Shown: positions 8,263 to 16,585, counted from the stretch's first letter. The stretch is 64,000 bases of DNA from Bacteroidota bacterium (GCA_023428755.1 JAEYWX010000017.1:1-64000), one strand, 5' to 3'. Translations and numbers: made by a program. Notes: generated by a model not told the origin, from the letters alone.

Positions 8263-8946
8263 ATGGCAGTAAATACAGAAGCATATCAATCGATCAAACA
8301 GGAATTAGATGCAACGCAGGTGACGCTTGTAGCGGTGAGTAAAACCAAACCGGTGGAAGATGTTCTTGCACTCTACGAATTGGGGCAACGTGATTTTGGT
8401 GAGAACTATGTACAGGAGTTGGTAGATAAACAGGCACAACTGCCGAAAGATATCCGCTGGCATTTTATTGGCCACCTTCAAAGCAACAAAGTAAAATACA
8501 TTGCACCGTTTGTGCAATTGATCCATGGGGTAGATAGTTTTAAGTTGCTGAAAGAGATCAACAAAGAAGCTGCAAAAAACAATCGTGTAATTGATGTGCT
8601 GCTGCAGGTGCATATTGCACAAGAGGAAACCAAGTTTGGATTGGATGAAGAAGAATTAAAAAGTATGTATAACAGGAGCGCTGATGGATTGGATCAATTG
8701 AAGAATGTGCGGATTTGTGGTTTGATGGGAATGGCATCGTTCAGCGATGATGCAGAGAAGGTAAGAGGCGAGTTTCGTTCTTTGAAATCATTGTTCGACT
8801 GGTATGCTGATTTGCCAATTGCCAACAGCCAATTGTCTATTCTCTCGATGGGCATGAGTGGCGATTATCAACTTGCAATAGAAGAGGGAAGTACAATGGT
8901 GCGGATTGGAAGTTTGTTGTTTGGTGCGAGGAATCCGGTGAAATAA
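8263..8946 (+). CDS. yggS: YggS-family pyridoxal phosphate homeostasis protein
   Basis: A 227-residue single-domain TIM-barrel protein that binds PLP and buffers the free cofactor; it has no known catalytic activity of its own. The PLP lysine is in TLVAVSKTKP (Lys27), and the family signature WHFIGHLQSNK lies at 66-76. The glycine-rich phosphate-binding end SMGMSGDYQLAIEEGSTMVRIGSLLFG is intact. Length matches the family. It starts about 115 bp after the acyl-CoA dehydrogenase stop and probably has its own promoter (a CAACTTTG is present at 8250-8257). Confidence 0.93.
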   Translation: MAVNTEAYQSIKQELDATQVTLVAVSKTKPVEDVLALYELGQRDFGENYVQELVDKQAQLPKDIRWHFIGHLQSNKVKYIAPFVQLIHGVDSFKLLKEINKEAAKNNRVIDVLLQVHIAQEETKFGLDEEELKSMYNRSADGLDQLKNVRICGLMGMASFSDDAEKVRGEFRSLKSLFDWYADLPIANSQLSILSMGMSGDYQLAIEEGSTMVRIGSLLFGARNPVK

Positions 8947-8992
8947 TTGTTCAGCAAATACGAACTTTCTTTTAGTAGGTCAATACGATTTT

Positions 8993-9334
8993 ATGAAATA
9001 TCTTCTGATATCAGGAATTGTTTTATTCAGTGCTTACGGCTATGCTCAAACCAAAGTTTCACAAGAAGTAAGTAAAGTTTCGGACGTAGATTCTTTTTAT
9101 TACTATTACAATATTTTAGATTCGATTTCGAAAAAAAATGCTGGTTACGATAAGTCAATTGTTTGTGGTACTGCTATAACATACATGGAGCGAACTACAA
9201 GTATCAAGGCTCATCCTGATGGAAGCTATATAGGCTGGCGACGGTTTTCGTCTTCTGATTTGGTCAAATGGGAAATGTGGTTCAAAAGAAAATATCCAAG
9301 CTTAAAATTTGAATCTAAAGTTAAAAGCAACTGA
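8993..9334 (+). CDS. Small exported protein of unknown function
   Basis: A 113-residue protein with a plausible signal peptide (MKYLLISGIVLFSAYGYAQ, cleaved after YAQ). The mature part starts TKVSQEVSKVSDVDSFYYYYN and carries one Cys, several aromatic residues and a basic tail. I do not recognise a family. It lies alone between yggS and the convergent dioxygenase-like gene and is somewhat A+T-richer than they are. The predicted signal peptide is the best evidence that it is real. Confidence 0.55.
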   Translation: MKYLLISGIVLFSAYGYAQTKVSQEVSKVSDVDSFYYYYNILDSISKKNAGYDKSIVCGTAITYMERTTSIKAHPDGSYIGWRRFSSSDLVKWEMWFKRKYPSLKFESKVKSN

Positions 9335-9371
9335 TGTTTTAATTTTTTTAAGGTTTAATGGTTAACGTCAT

Positions 9372-10016
9372 TTACAACGGATAACCCGGTATATTTTTTC
9401 CCAGATAAATATTTCGTTCCGCTTTTACAATGCTGCCACCGGGCTTTTGTGTAAGAATACCACTGCCGCCACGGTTACGCAAACGGCCACGCTCTTCTGT
9501 AGTAAGAAACGGATCATTGTCAAATAAAAATTCATCGATCCAGTATTCCTGCTTGCCCGGTTCTTTAATCGTAATATGAATATGTGCCGGGCTTTTGCTG
9601 TTTGGATAGGAACCCGGACGCAGTGTAAAGAATTTATAAAAACCATCTTTATCCGTTTTCATCCAGCCACGCAAATAACCATGGCGTTTGGCCCAGCCTT
9701 TCTCATCGCCTTTGGTTGGATACACACCGGCTTGATCGGTATGATAAATGTAAATGATCACTCCTTCGGCAGGCGTTTTACCATCTGCTTTGAATACTCT
9801 TCCGCTCACCGCTAATTTTTGTCCGGGTAAATTCCAATCAGGTAACCAAACCATGGGTTCTAATTTTTCAAATGGAATAGGGCTTTCGTAAATCGCCTCA
9901 CAACCTTCGCAACCACCCGGATCAACTTTAATGTCTTTTGTTGGTTGTTGTTGTGCACAGGAACTTGCTGGCAAATGAAGCAGCAGAACAAATGCGAAGA
10001 TGATGATATGGTTCAT
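9372..10016 (-). CDS. Intradiol ring-cleavage dioxygenase-like lipoprotein
   Basis: A 214-residue protein of the protocatechuate 3,4-dioxygenase/catechol 1,2-dioxygenase fold. The N-terminus is a lipoprotein signal (LHLPASSCAQQQ). The dioxygenase core runs from about 55: KLAVSGRVFKADGKTPAEGVIIYIYHTDQAGVYP, then LRGWMKTDKDGFYKFFTLRPGSYP, then AHIHITI. Candidate iron ligands are two tyrosines (in AGVYP and GSYP) and the HxH in AHIHI, the usual Tyr2-His2 set. A membrane-anchored location is odd for aromatic catabolism, and no other aromatic-degradation genes lie nearby. A role on extracytoplasmic phenolics is inference. GGCEGCEAIYESP near the N-terminus is a further conserved-looking Cys pair. 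Confidence 0.85.
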   Translation of the reverse strand: MNHIIIFAFVLLLHLPASSCAQQQPTKDIKVDPGGCEGCEAIYESPIPFEKLEPMVWLPDWNLPGQKLAVSGRVFKADGKTPAEGVIIYIYHTDQAGVYPTKGDEKGWAKRHGYLRGWMKTDKDGFYKFFTLRPGSYPNSKSPAHIHITIKEPGKQEYWIDEFLFDNDPFLTTEERGRLRNRGGSGILTQKPGGSIVKAERNIYLGKNIPGYPL

Positions 10017-10184
10017 GGTGAATGTGTTTGTACTACAAAGATTGTTGATGGAACATTTTCATACAAGTGATTTACAGCTTTTGCATTAGTTCCTTGACGA
10101 ACGGCAGGTTTGCATTTCGTCAGCAAAAACCGGCAGGTACTGTAATCGGTTTTAACAGGCAGATTTTGTACATTTAATTTGCGT

Positions 10185-11207
10185 ATGCACAACGCTCCGT
10201 TTTTCTTGAAATACAAACTGCATCATGTACTCATCTGGATGCTGGTGTTCGGCACATGGTTCATGTTCCGGTACGAGGGATATGCTTTGCCTGCCACCGC
10301 TTTTAAAGTAACCTTGATCAAAGTAGTTGACCTGGCGGCGCTGGTGTACTTCACTAATTATTTTCTGATCCCGAAACTGCTGTACAAAAAGAACTATTTT
10401 TTGTTTGCGTTTATTCTTATCGGCTTGATCGTTTGCAGCAGCTTATTAAAAATGAATATCATTGGCCGCATCACCAACAACCCGGCATTGCTGAATATAG
10501 CCGGCAATTGGAAAGCGAGGGTGTATGATAATGTGATGCCGCATTTCTTCCTGGTCCTTACAGGTGCTGCTTTTAAGCTGATGTTTGATTATACGGCCAT
10601 GCAAAAGAAGATGGCTGATATGGCAAAAGAAAAAGCAGAAGCGGAATTGAGTTTTCTGAAATCGCAGATCAATCCGCATTTTCTGTTCAACTCCATCAAT
10701 GCTGTTTATTTTTTAATTGACAAAGAAAACAAAGAAGCGAGGGAAGCATTGCATAAGTTTTCGGATATGTTGCGTTACCAGTTGTATGAAGCAGGCGATG
10801 ATAAAATACCCATTGAAAAAGAAATTGATTTTTTGAACGACTATGTATCGTTACAGAAACTACGGAAAGATGAACAATACAAGGTTGAATTTACTGCTGC
10901 TCCCGATGTAAAAGGTTTTTCCATTGAGCCGTTGCTGCTGGTTTCGTTTGTGGAAAATGCATTCAAACATATTTCACACCACAGCCATGCAACAAACTAT
11001 GTAAAAGTGCAGCTCTCCAAACAAAATGGCACGCTTGATTTTGTTGTGGAAAATTCAAAAGAAGATGCAATTGCTCCTGAAAAAAACGGAGGTATTGGTT
11101 TGCAGAATGTACAACGCAGACTGGAATTGTTATATCCCGGCCGGTACGATCTATCGATTCAAAACGGAGCAGAAGTATATACTGCTCATCTTAAACTGCA
11201 TGTGTAA
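10185..11207 (+). CDS. LytS-type sensor histidine kinase
   Basis: A 340-residue membrane histidine kinase (His_kinase/pfam06580 group). The N-terminal 130 residues contain about four hydrophobic segments. A short helix (MAKEKAEAELSFLKSQINPHFLFNSINAVYFLI) then carries the phospho-accepting His in NPHFLFN, and the C-terminal ATPase part has LLLVSFVENAFKHI (N box) and GGIGLQNVQRRLELLYPG (G box). No separate sensory domain is seen. ATG at 10185 was chosen over a TTG two codons upstream. Its TAA overlaps the ATG of the response regulator gene (TAATG), so the two are translationally coupled. Confidence 0.92.
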   Translation: MHNAPFFLKYKLHHVLIWMLVFGTWFMFRYEGYALPATAFKVTLIKVVDLAALVYFTNYFLIPKLLYKKNYFLFAFILIGLIVCSSLLKMNIIGRITNNPALLNIAGNWKARVYDNVMPHFFLVLTGAAFKLMFDYTAMQKKMADMAKEKAEAELSFLKSQINPHFLFNSINAVYFLIDKENKEAREALHKFSDMLRYQLYEAGDDKIPIEKEIDFLNDYVSLQKLRKDEQYKVEFTAAPDVKGFSIEPLLLVSFVENAFKHISHHSHATNYVKVQLSKQNGTLDFVVENSKEDAIAPEKNGGIGLQNVQRRLELLYPGRYDLSIQNGAEVYTAHLKLHV

Positions 11208-11929
11208 TGTTGATCAAAGTTGTGATAATTGATGATGAACCGCTGGCCCGGAAGGGATTGAAAGAATATGTGGCTGATGTAGATTTTCTGCAACTGGTGG
11301 GGGAGTTCGATCATCCCTTGAAAGCGGCTGATCTTATCAGCAAAGGGGATGTGCAGTTGCTGTTGCTCGATATACAAATGCCAAAGATCACTGGCATTGA
11401 TTTTTTTAAATCGCTGCAAAACGCACCACCGGTTATTTTTACGACTGCTTATCCGCAATATGCATTGGATGGTTTTGAAGTGAATGCGTTGGATTATTTG
11501 GTAAAGCCCATTTCATTCGATCGTTTTTTGAAAGCGGCGATGAAAGCAAAAGAATATTACGAACTGCGGCAGCAGAACAAAGGCATTGAACAGGAAGAAC
11601 AGCAAACTGATTTTTACATCAAAGCCGATAACCGTTTTGTACGCATTGCTTTTAACGATGTGCAGTTTGTTGAAGCCTTGCAGAACTATGTGTGCATTTA
11701 TACGGCTGAGAAAAAATACATCAGCTATCTCACCATGAAATCAGTGGAAGAATATTTACCGGCATCGCAATTTATCAAAACACACAAATCGTTTATTGTA
11801 AATGCAGCCCGGATCGATGCGATCGATGGAAATGAAATCCGTATTGGAGAACATCGTATTCCCATTAGTCGAAGTGAGAAAGAAGAAGTGATGGAACAAT
11901 TGCTGAAGAATAAATTTTTGAAGCGGTAA
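11207..11929 (+). CDS. LytTR-family response regulator
   Basis: A 240-residue regulator paired with the overlapping kinase gene. The receiver domain (about 1-120) has the acidic pair in VVIIDDEPLARKG, the phospho-acceptor Asp in LLLLDIQMPKITG, the switch Thr in VIFTTAYPQYALDGF and the Lys in DYLVKPISFDRF. The C-terminal LytTR DNA-binding domain (about 140-238) has FYIKADNRFVRI, IQFVEALQNYV-like and FIKTHKSFIVN segments. LytTR regulators bind direct repeats upstream of target promoters; the targets here are unknown. Confidence 0.94.
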   Translation: MLIKVVIIDDEPLARKGLKEYVADVDFLQLVGEFDHPLKAADLISKGDVQLLLLDIQMPKITGIDFFKSLQNAPPVIFTTAYPQYALDGFEVNALDYLVKPISFDRFLKAAMKAKEYYELRQQNKGIEQEEQQTDFYIKADNRFVRIAFNDVQFVEALQNYVCIYTAEKKYISYLTMKSVEEYLPASQFIKTHKSFIVNAARIDAIDGNEIRIGEHRIPISRSEKEEVMEQLLKNKFLKR

Positions 11930-11953
11930 ATAGAGTCACAGATAACACTGATA

Positions 11954-12000
11954 AAGCGGATGAACACAGAATAAATCTGTATACATCCGCTTCAATCATT
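11954..12000. terminator. Bidirectional terminator between convergent genes
   Basis: AAGCGGATG (11954-11962) pairs with CATCCGCTT (11984-11992); the loop contains a smaller ACAGA/TCTGT hairpin. A T-rich tract (CATTTTTAT) follows on the plus side. It separates the response regulator from the convergent M20 gene. The same AAGCGGATG arms are reused in the terminator at 16088-16116. Confidence 0.7.
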
Positions 12001-12020
12001 TTTATCCGTGTTTCTATTTC

Positions 12021-13307
12021 TTACTTCTTCACTTTCCCGTAATGAAACACAATATTGCAAAACGCTTTTACGCCCACATCCAGCATACTGTCATCAATTA
12101 CAAAATCAGGTGTGTGGTGACCAGTGGGTTGTGCGCCCTTTGGCATACCACCTAAATTGAAAAAGAACGCAGGTGCTTTTTCACCAAAGAAGGAAAAGTC
12201 TTCGGCACCTGTTGTCCATGTTCCTTCGCTTACATTGTCTGCTCCGGCTGCCCTTTGTAAAGAAGGGATGGTGTTGCTCACTAATGCAGGCGTATTATAC
12301 GTAACCAATGTTTTATTATCGATCACTACTTCTGCAGTGGCGCCAAATGCTTCTGCAATGTTGGTTGCCGTGCGCCTGATTTTTTCATATACATCTTTCT
12401 GCATGGCTGCATCCAAGGTGCGGATCGTACCACTGAAACTTACTTCTTCGGGAATAATATTTTCACGCACACCACCATTGAATTTTCCAACCGTGATCAC
12501 CACCGGTGCTTTGGTGAGATCTTCACTTCGGCTTACAATGGTTTGCAATCCGCTAATGATCTGTGCTGATATCATGATCGGATCAATTCCATTCCAAGGT
12601 GCAGAACCATGTGCTCCTTTCCCTTTTACTGTAATGGTGAACCAATCACTACTGGCCATAAATGATCCGCTTTTGTATTTGATCTTTCCAATTTCAAGTC
12701 CTGCAGAAATATGCAATCCAAAAATGGCATCCACTTTTGGATTCTCCATGACACCTTCTTTCACCATCAACGGCGCACCGCCTTCTTCATCACCGGGGGG
12801 ACCTTCTTCTGCCGGTTGAAAAATAAATTTCACCGTACCAGGTACATCTTTTTTCATACTTGCCAACACTTCGGCAGTACCCATTAAAATGGCAACATGT
12901 GTATCATGTCCGCAGGCATGCATTACAGGAACCTGCTGTCCAAGATAATCAGCAACTACATTTGATTTGTAAGGAATATCCACCCGTTCTTTGATGGGCA
13001 GTCCATCGATATCAGCACGCAATGCTACTACAGCACCGGGCTTGCCGCCTTTTAAAATGGCAACCACACCTGTTTTTGCAACACCTGTTGTTACTTCCAA
13101 GCCGAGACTTTTCAAGTGTGCAGCGATGTATTCCATTGTTTTAAATTCACGGTTGCCCAGCTCCGGGTTTTGATGAATATGCCTGCGCCACTCGATCACT
13201 TTCGGCAACAATGCTTTTGCTTTTTGATCGATGAGCTGCTGTATGTTCTGCGCAGCAACAGTACTGCCTGCCAGCAATAAAATGAAAACAGGAATTAATT
13301 TTCTCAT
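12021..13307 (-). CDS. M20D-family amidohydrolase (exported)
   Basis: A 428-residue metallo-amidohydrolase of the hippurate hydrolase/IAA-amino acid hydrolase type, removing an acyl or amino-acid group from an amide. It has a signal peptide (MRKLIPVFILLLAGSTVAAQ), so it works outside the cytoplasm. The metal centre is visible: MHACGHDTH (129-137), FQPAEEGPPGDEEGGA (from 163) and the late HHTPDF. The lid/dimerisation domain lies between about 210 and 330. The substrate is not predictable from sequence. It is 27 bp downstream of the serine hydrolase gene on the same strand, suggesting a two-gene operon for peptide or amide turnover. Confidence 0.92.
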   Translation of the reverse strand: MRKLIPVFILLLAGSTVAAQNIQQLIDQKAKALLPKVIEWRRHIHQNPELGNREFKTMEYIAAHLKSLGLEVTTGVAKTGVVAILKGGKPGAVVALRADIDGLPIKERVDIPYKSNVVADYLGQQVPVMHACGHDTHVAILMGTAEVLASMKKDVPGTVKFIFQPAEEGPPGDEEGGAPLMVKEGVMENPKVDAIFGLHISAGLEIGKIKYKSGSFMASSDWFTITVKGKGAHGSAPWNGIDPIMISAQIISGLQTIVSRSEDLTKAPVVITVGKFNGGVRENIIPEEVSFSGTIRTLDAAMQKDVYEKIRRTATNIAEAFGATAEVVIDNKTLVTYNTPALVSNTIPSLQRAAGADNVSEGTWTTGAEDFSFFGEKAPAFFFNLGGMPKGAQPTGHHTPDFVIDDSMLDVGVKAFCNIVFHYGKVKK

Positions 13308-13334
13308 GCGTTGATTTTTTTACGATCGTTCAAG

Positions 13335-14849
13335 TTAATTGTTTTTCAGAAACACATAGCCATCGTATTCCACAAAATCGGATGCTTTTATTTCAATGGC
13401 ATTTACTTTGTTGTTCTTGATCTCAAACGGAACTGCAAACTTTCCATACGAAGGATGATTCCATGTGAGTAAGAAATTTTTATTGTCGATGTATTCCAGT
13501 TTGCCTCTCAGCTTTGGATGATGGCTTAGTAACACCGTGAGTTCATTGTTTTCTTTTACGATCTGCATATTCCCATACACATGGTTGTAATACGATCCCA
13601 CAAACGCATCGGCACTTACCGGTAAGTTTGGTTTTTTCTTAGCCCGTTCTTCCCAGCCTTTTATTTTTGAATCAGTTAATGCCTGATCCTGTTGTTGAAA
13701 CTGTAATAAGAATTTACTTCTGTCGGTATAGGGTACGCCCAAGTAGGCATCCATGATCTGGTAACGCAGGGCTTCAAAGAAATTCTGATTATCGTTGTTG
13801 GTGAGAATACTGATACCGAGTTTTTCTTCGGGAATGAAACACACATTGGTTACAAAACCAAATGCACCGCCGGTGTGCCAGTACACTTGTTTGCCATTAT
13901 AATCGGTCATGTATTCACCCAAACCATATGCACGGAAATGAGTAGGGTAGTAAGGCGATTTTCTTGTACCCGTTAAGATATTTCCATCTCTTGTTTTTTG
14001 TAATACCTGCCAGGGAATAACGGATTGTCCATTGATCTTTCCACTGTCTAATTGAAACATGAGCCACTTGCTGAGATCATTTACACAACTCACCATGCTG
14101 GTGGCCGGACCGAGGTTATCAATTTCATCGTACGGAAGTTTGCTCAACGGTCCAAACGAATTGGAGTATGGAACTGCTACGTTCTTACGATTCGCCATAC
14201 CCGCTGTGTTCATATAGGTATTCGTCATGCCGATAGGGTTGAGCATGCGGTCGGTTACGTATTGCTCCCAGCTGATGCCTGTTGTTTTTTGCAGAATTTC
14301 ACCAGCCACTAAAAAACCTGAATTGCAGTAGCCATAGTTCTGGCGGAATTCTCCTTCCGGTTTCAGCAATCGCATTTTCCAGATGATGGAATCTTTTGGC
14401 AGGTTACTGTTCCAGAAGGTAAAATCGCCCTGGAATGTTTTGGTGCCTAAGCGATGGCACAACATATCTTTTACGGTTGCCAGTTTGGTAGAAGTTGAAT
14501 CGTACAACCGGAACCAGGGAATGTATTTGGTTACCTTGTCATCGAGCGATAATTTTTTTTCATGCTCGGCCAATGCCAAACTTGTTCCTGTAAACAATTT
14601 TGAATTGGATGCAATGATGAACAGGGTATTACCATCCACTTTCTCCGGCTTGCCCACTTCACGTACGCCATAGCCTTTAATGAAAACGATCTTCCCATCT
14701 TTGACAATTGTGATGGCCAGACCGGGAATGTTCCAGTCTTTCATGCCACGTTCAATGTAACGTTCCAGGCTATCGGTGATGAAAGCGGGTGGTTGTTGTG
14801 CGTATGCTGAAGTGCTGATAAAAAACAAGAGTGCAAAAACGTATTTCAT
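13335..14849 (-). CDS. Serine hydrolase, class C beta-lactamase-like, with DUF3471-type C-terminus
   Basis: A 504-residue exported protein (signal MKYVFALLFFISTSAYAQ). It has all three motifs of the class C beta-lactamase/DD-peptidase fold: SNSK at 81-84 (nucleophile Ser81), YCN at 174-176 and HTGG at 325-328. Beyond about 380 is a small beta-barrel-like domain of the DUF3471 kind (FVGSYYNHVYGNMQI). Such proteins in Bacteroidota are usually esterases or D-amino-acid peptidases rather than resistance enzymes; a beta-lactamase role should not be assumed. It is the first gene of a probable two-gene operon with the M20 amidohydrolase. Confidence 0.92.
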   Translation of the reverse strand: MKYVFALLFFISTSAYAQQPPAFITDSLERYIERGMKDWNIPGLAITIVKDGKIVFIKGYGVREVGKPEKVDGNTLFIIASNSKLFTGTSLALAEHEKKLSLDDKVTKYIPWFRLYDSTSTKLATVKDMLCHRLGTKTFQGDFTFWNSNLPKDSIIWKMRLLKPEGEFRQNYGYCNSGFLVAGEILQKTTGISWEQYVTDRMLNPIGMTNTYMNTAGMANRKNVAVPYSNSFGPLSKLPYDEIDNLGPATSMVSCVNDLSKWLMFQLDSGKINGQSVIPWQVLQKTRDGNILTGTRKSPYYPTHFRAYGLGEYMTDYNGKQVYWHTGGAFGFVTNVCFIPEEKLGISILTNNDNQNFFEALRYQIMDAYLGVPYTDRSKFLLQFQQQDQALTDSKIKGWEERAKKKPNLPVSADAFVGSYYNHVYGNMQIVKENNELTVLLSHHPKLRGKLEYIDNKNFLLTWNHPSYGKFAVPFEIKNNKVNAIEIKASDFVEYDGYVFLKNN

Positions 14850-14963
14850 CGAAAAAATATTTGAAGGAAGATACAGAAAAATGAAGCATCAGTTAACGAT
14901 TAGGTACTATCGGTTTTCAGAGTTGCATTTACAGCCAAAGAACAACGGGATGAAATAAATAGA

Positions 14964-14980
14964 CTGTCCCTACGGGACAG
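14964..14980 (+). repeat. REP palindrome 1
   Basis: CTGTCCC-TAC-GGGACAG, seven-base perfect arms. Loop TAC defines the plus orientation. Confidence 0.85.
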
Positions 14981-15014
14981 GACACTTTTTTAAATGGATG
15001 TTCTACAGATAGCT

Positions 15015-15029
15015 TGTCCCTATGGTACA
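15015..15029 (+). repeat. REP palindrome 2 (degenerate)
   Basis: TGTCCC-TAT-GGTACA keeps the layout of the other copies but has lost one arm pair. Confidence 0.6.
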
Positions 15030-15303
15030 TCTGAAGTAAACCAGTTAGAGGGGATAATTGCCCGGTAAGAAAAGCAGATCACCATTTTTCCAACATTCAG
15101 CAAGGTCAATCAAATTCAGTCGCATATTGAGGGATAAAAATGAATTGAAATTTTACCAGGCGTTTTGTTACTACGACACATCTCAACAAAACCAACGGGA
15201 GATGCTGCTCCATAAAAAAGCAGATCGCCATTTTTCGGTTATCTGGTTGCAATAATTTACTAAAACACATTTAGGCAAAAATGAATGAAATTCTCAAGGG
15301 GTT

Positions 15304-15320
15304 TTGTCCCGTAGGGACAA
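15304..15320 (-). repeat. REP palindrome 3
   Basis: TTGTCCC-GTA-GGGACAA; loop GTA shows it is in the opposite orientation to copy 1. Confidence 0.85.
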
Positions 15321-15353
15321 GCGATCGGTAGAGGGGGTTGTGGAAATGGTAAT

Positions 15354-15370
15354 CCGTCCCGTAGGGACGG
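15354..15370 (-). repeat. REP palindrome 4
   Basis: CCGTCCC-GTA-GGGACGG, 62 bp upstream of the transposase start and inverted relative to the copies downstream of it. Confidence 0.85.
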
Positions 15371-15431
15371 CCTGTTTGTTGTATTGTGTCAGTGAAATTC
15401 CATTTGTATTTTGATGATAAATTGAACAGTT

Positions 15432-15893
15432 ATGCCGAACACTTATACCCAAATTCATTTGCAATTGATTTTTGCGGTTCAGAACCGGGAGTCATTGATT
15501 GACTTGACATGGAAAAATGAACTATATAAATACTTTACCGGTATCATTCAACATGCAGGTCATAAGATGATCATTGTAAACGGAATGCCTGATCATGTAC
15601 ATGTGGTAATAGGAATGCGGCCAACACAATCCTTGTCAGAATTAATGAAACATTTGAAAGGCGATTCTTCCAAATGGATCAATGAAAAACGATTTGTAAA
15701 AGAGCACTTTCAGTGGCAGGAAGGATATGGTGCTTTTTCTTACTCCAAATCGCAACTACCCGCCTTGATTCGGTATGTAGAAAATCAGGAGTTACACCAT
15801 CAAACCAAGACATTTCTTGAGGAATATAAAGCGTTTCTTGAAAAATTTGAAGTGCCCTATGAAGAACAATATCTTTTTAAAGAGGTGTTGTGA
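15432..15893 (+). CDS. REP-associated tyrosine transposase (RAYT, Y1/IS200-IS605 superfamily)
   Basis: A 153-residue HUH single-strand DNA transposase. The metal-binding HxH is in GMPDHVHVVI (His55, His57). The probable catalytic tyrosine is Tyr115 in ALIRYVENQELHH, and the YGAFSYSKS segment before it is typical of the family. Length is normal for the shorter Bacteroidota members. It is bracketed by inverted REP palindromes (15354-15370 upstream, 15899-15915 downstream), which is how RAYTs are usually found; known RAYTs bind and cleave their REP hairpins. It looks intact, with no frameshift. Confidence 0.92.
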   Translation: MPNTYTQIHLQLIFAVQNRESLIDLTWKNELYKYFTGIIQHAGHKMIIVNGMPDHVHVVIGMRPTQSLSELMKHLKGDSSKWINEKRFVKEHFQWQEGYGAFSYSKSQLPALIRYVENQELHHQTKTFLEEYKAFLEKFEVPYEEQYLFKEVL

Positions 15894-15898
15894 ATAGC

Positions 15899-15915
15899 CC
15901 GTCCCTACGGGACGG
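15899..15915 (+). repeat. REP palindrome 5
   Basis: CCGTCCC-TAC-GGGACGG, six bases after the transposase stop; exact inverse of copy 4. Confidence 0.85.
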
Positions 15916-15947
15916 AATTGCTCATTTGTATATTTCTACCGATAGAG

Positions 15948-15962
15948 TGTCCCTACGGGACG
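15948..15962 (+). repeat. REP palindrome 6
   Basis: TGTCCC-TAC-GGGACG, same orientation as copy 5, with a terminal T-G wobble. Confidence 0.8.
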
Positions 15963-15996
15963 GGGCGCTTATAGTTTAAGTTTTACCAATAGGAGT

Positions 15997-16009
15997 GTTA
16001 CTACGGGAA
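15997..16009 (+). repeat. REP palindrome 7 (degenerate)
   Basis: GTTAC-TAC-GGGAA retains the TAC-GGGA half and spacing but its arms no longer pair fully. Confidence 0.5.
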
Positions 16010-16079
16010 AAGATACCTATGACTAGTATATTGACATCCTGCTATTGATGTTCCAAAACGAAGATGAAAGCGATTCTGT

Positions 16080-16116
16080 AAAAGTAAAAAGCGGATGCAT
16101 TAATTACATCCGCTTT
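16080..16116 (-). terminator. Terminator of the FMN-binding protein gene
   Basis: AAAGCGGATG (16088-16097) pairs with CATCCGCTTT (16107-16116). Read on the minus strand the stem is followed by TTTTTACTTTT. It lies 20 bp beyond the minus-strand gene's stop. Confidence 0.7.
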
Positions 16117-16135
16117 ACCAGGAAGATGATTTGTT

Positions 16136-16585
16136 TTATCGTTCCCACAATAACTTCTTCCCAAACACCAATGTGTTATCGGTAAATTTTATACGTGTTA
16201 TTTCAATCACCCAGATATCGCCACGGAAAATGCTTGCTACCGGAAATTTTTTGAGATAAGTTTCTTTTGCTTTCTTTCCATAAGCACCTTCAGCCTTCAT
16301 AAAGTTTCCATTGAACTGTACGCCCTTCACTTTAGCCTTGGTAATTTTATCGGGTAAAATAGTACCGGCCACCCGGTTATTTTTTAACGCATCTTCAATA
16401 TGCCTGGTATCAGCATCGGATTTAAATACCAATAAATTTTCAGTGGGCTCAAATGCATAATAGCAAGAGGCGCAATACGGTTCATCGTTAACAGTTGTGG
16501 CAATCGAAACAACTGATTGCTCTTTGAGGAACGCAGCGATGTGTTCATTCATTACAGGAGAGGCTGCTGAGTTGTTGTTGGGCAT
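16136..16585 (-). CDS. Pyridoxamine 5'-phosphate oxidase-fold protein (YhbP/UPF0306-like)
   Basis: A protein of about 149 residues with the split-barrel flavin-binding fold. The N-terminal strand-turn VVSIATTVNDEPYCASCYYAFEP and the following LLVFKSDADTRH are typical of the PNPOx superfamily. The later FRGDIWVIEITRIKFTDNTLVFGKKLLW resembles the YhbP group. FMN or heme binding is expected for the fold, but the substrate is unknown. I chose the start at 16585 (MPNNNSAAS); an in-frame start at 16621 adds a poorly conserved MYIHPSLFKYLI, and a start at MNEHIAAF is also possible. Confidence 0.8.
   Translation of the reverse strand: MPNNNSAASPVMNEHIAAFLKEQSVVSIATTVNDEPYCASCYYAFEPTENLLVFKSDADTRHIEDALKNNRVAGTILPDKITKAKVKGVQFNGNFMKAEGAYGKKAKETYLKKFPVASIFRGDIWVIEITRIKFTDNTLVFGKKLLWER

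Larger units (their letters stand above)
14850..15431. other. Gene-free REP-bearing spacer upstream of the Y1 transposase
   Basis: No convincing gene is seen. The spacer holds four REP palindromes (14964-14980, degenerate 15015-15029, 15304-15320, 15354-15370) and a decayed one at 15165-15179. A block carrying AAAGCAGATC-CCATTTTTC occurs twice (about 15070 and 15216), each time followed about 100 nt later by an AAAAATGAAT...GTTTTGT stretch leading into a REP. The spacer therefore appears to contain a diverged duplication of a REP-bearing unit. Confidence 0.7.

Noticed and set aside
12124..12819. 231-codon plus-strand frame inside the M20 gene
   Set aside because: Mirror of the conserved amidohydrolase; Ser/Pro/Ala-rich shadow composition.
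13335..14849. Antibiotic-resistance beta-lactamase
   Set aside because: The SxxK/YxN/HTGG motifs are shared by esterases and D-aminopeptidases; the DUF3471-type tail and exported context fit a general serine hydrolase better.
14964..16009. CRISPR-like array of regularly spaced GTCCC repeats
   Set aside because: Copies are palindromes in both orientations with irregular spacing and a transposase in the middle, and there are no cas genes; they are REP elements.
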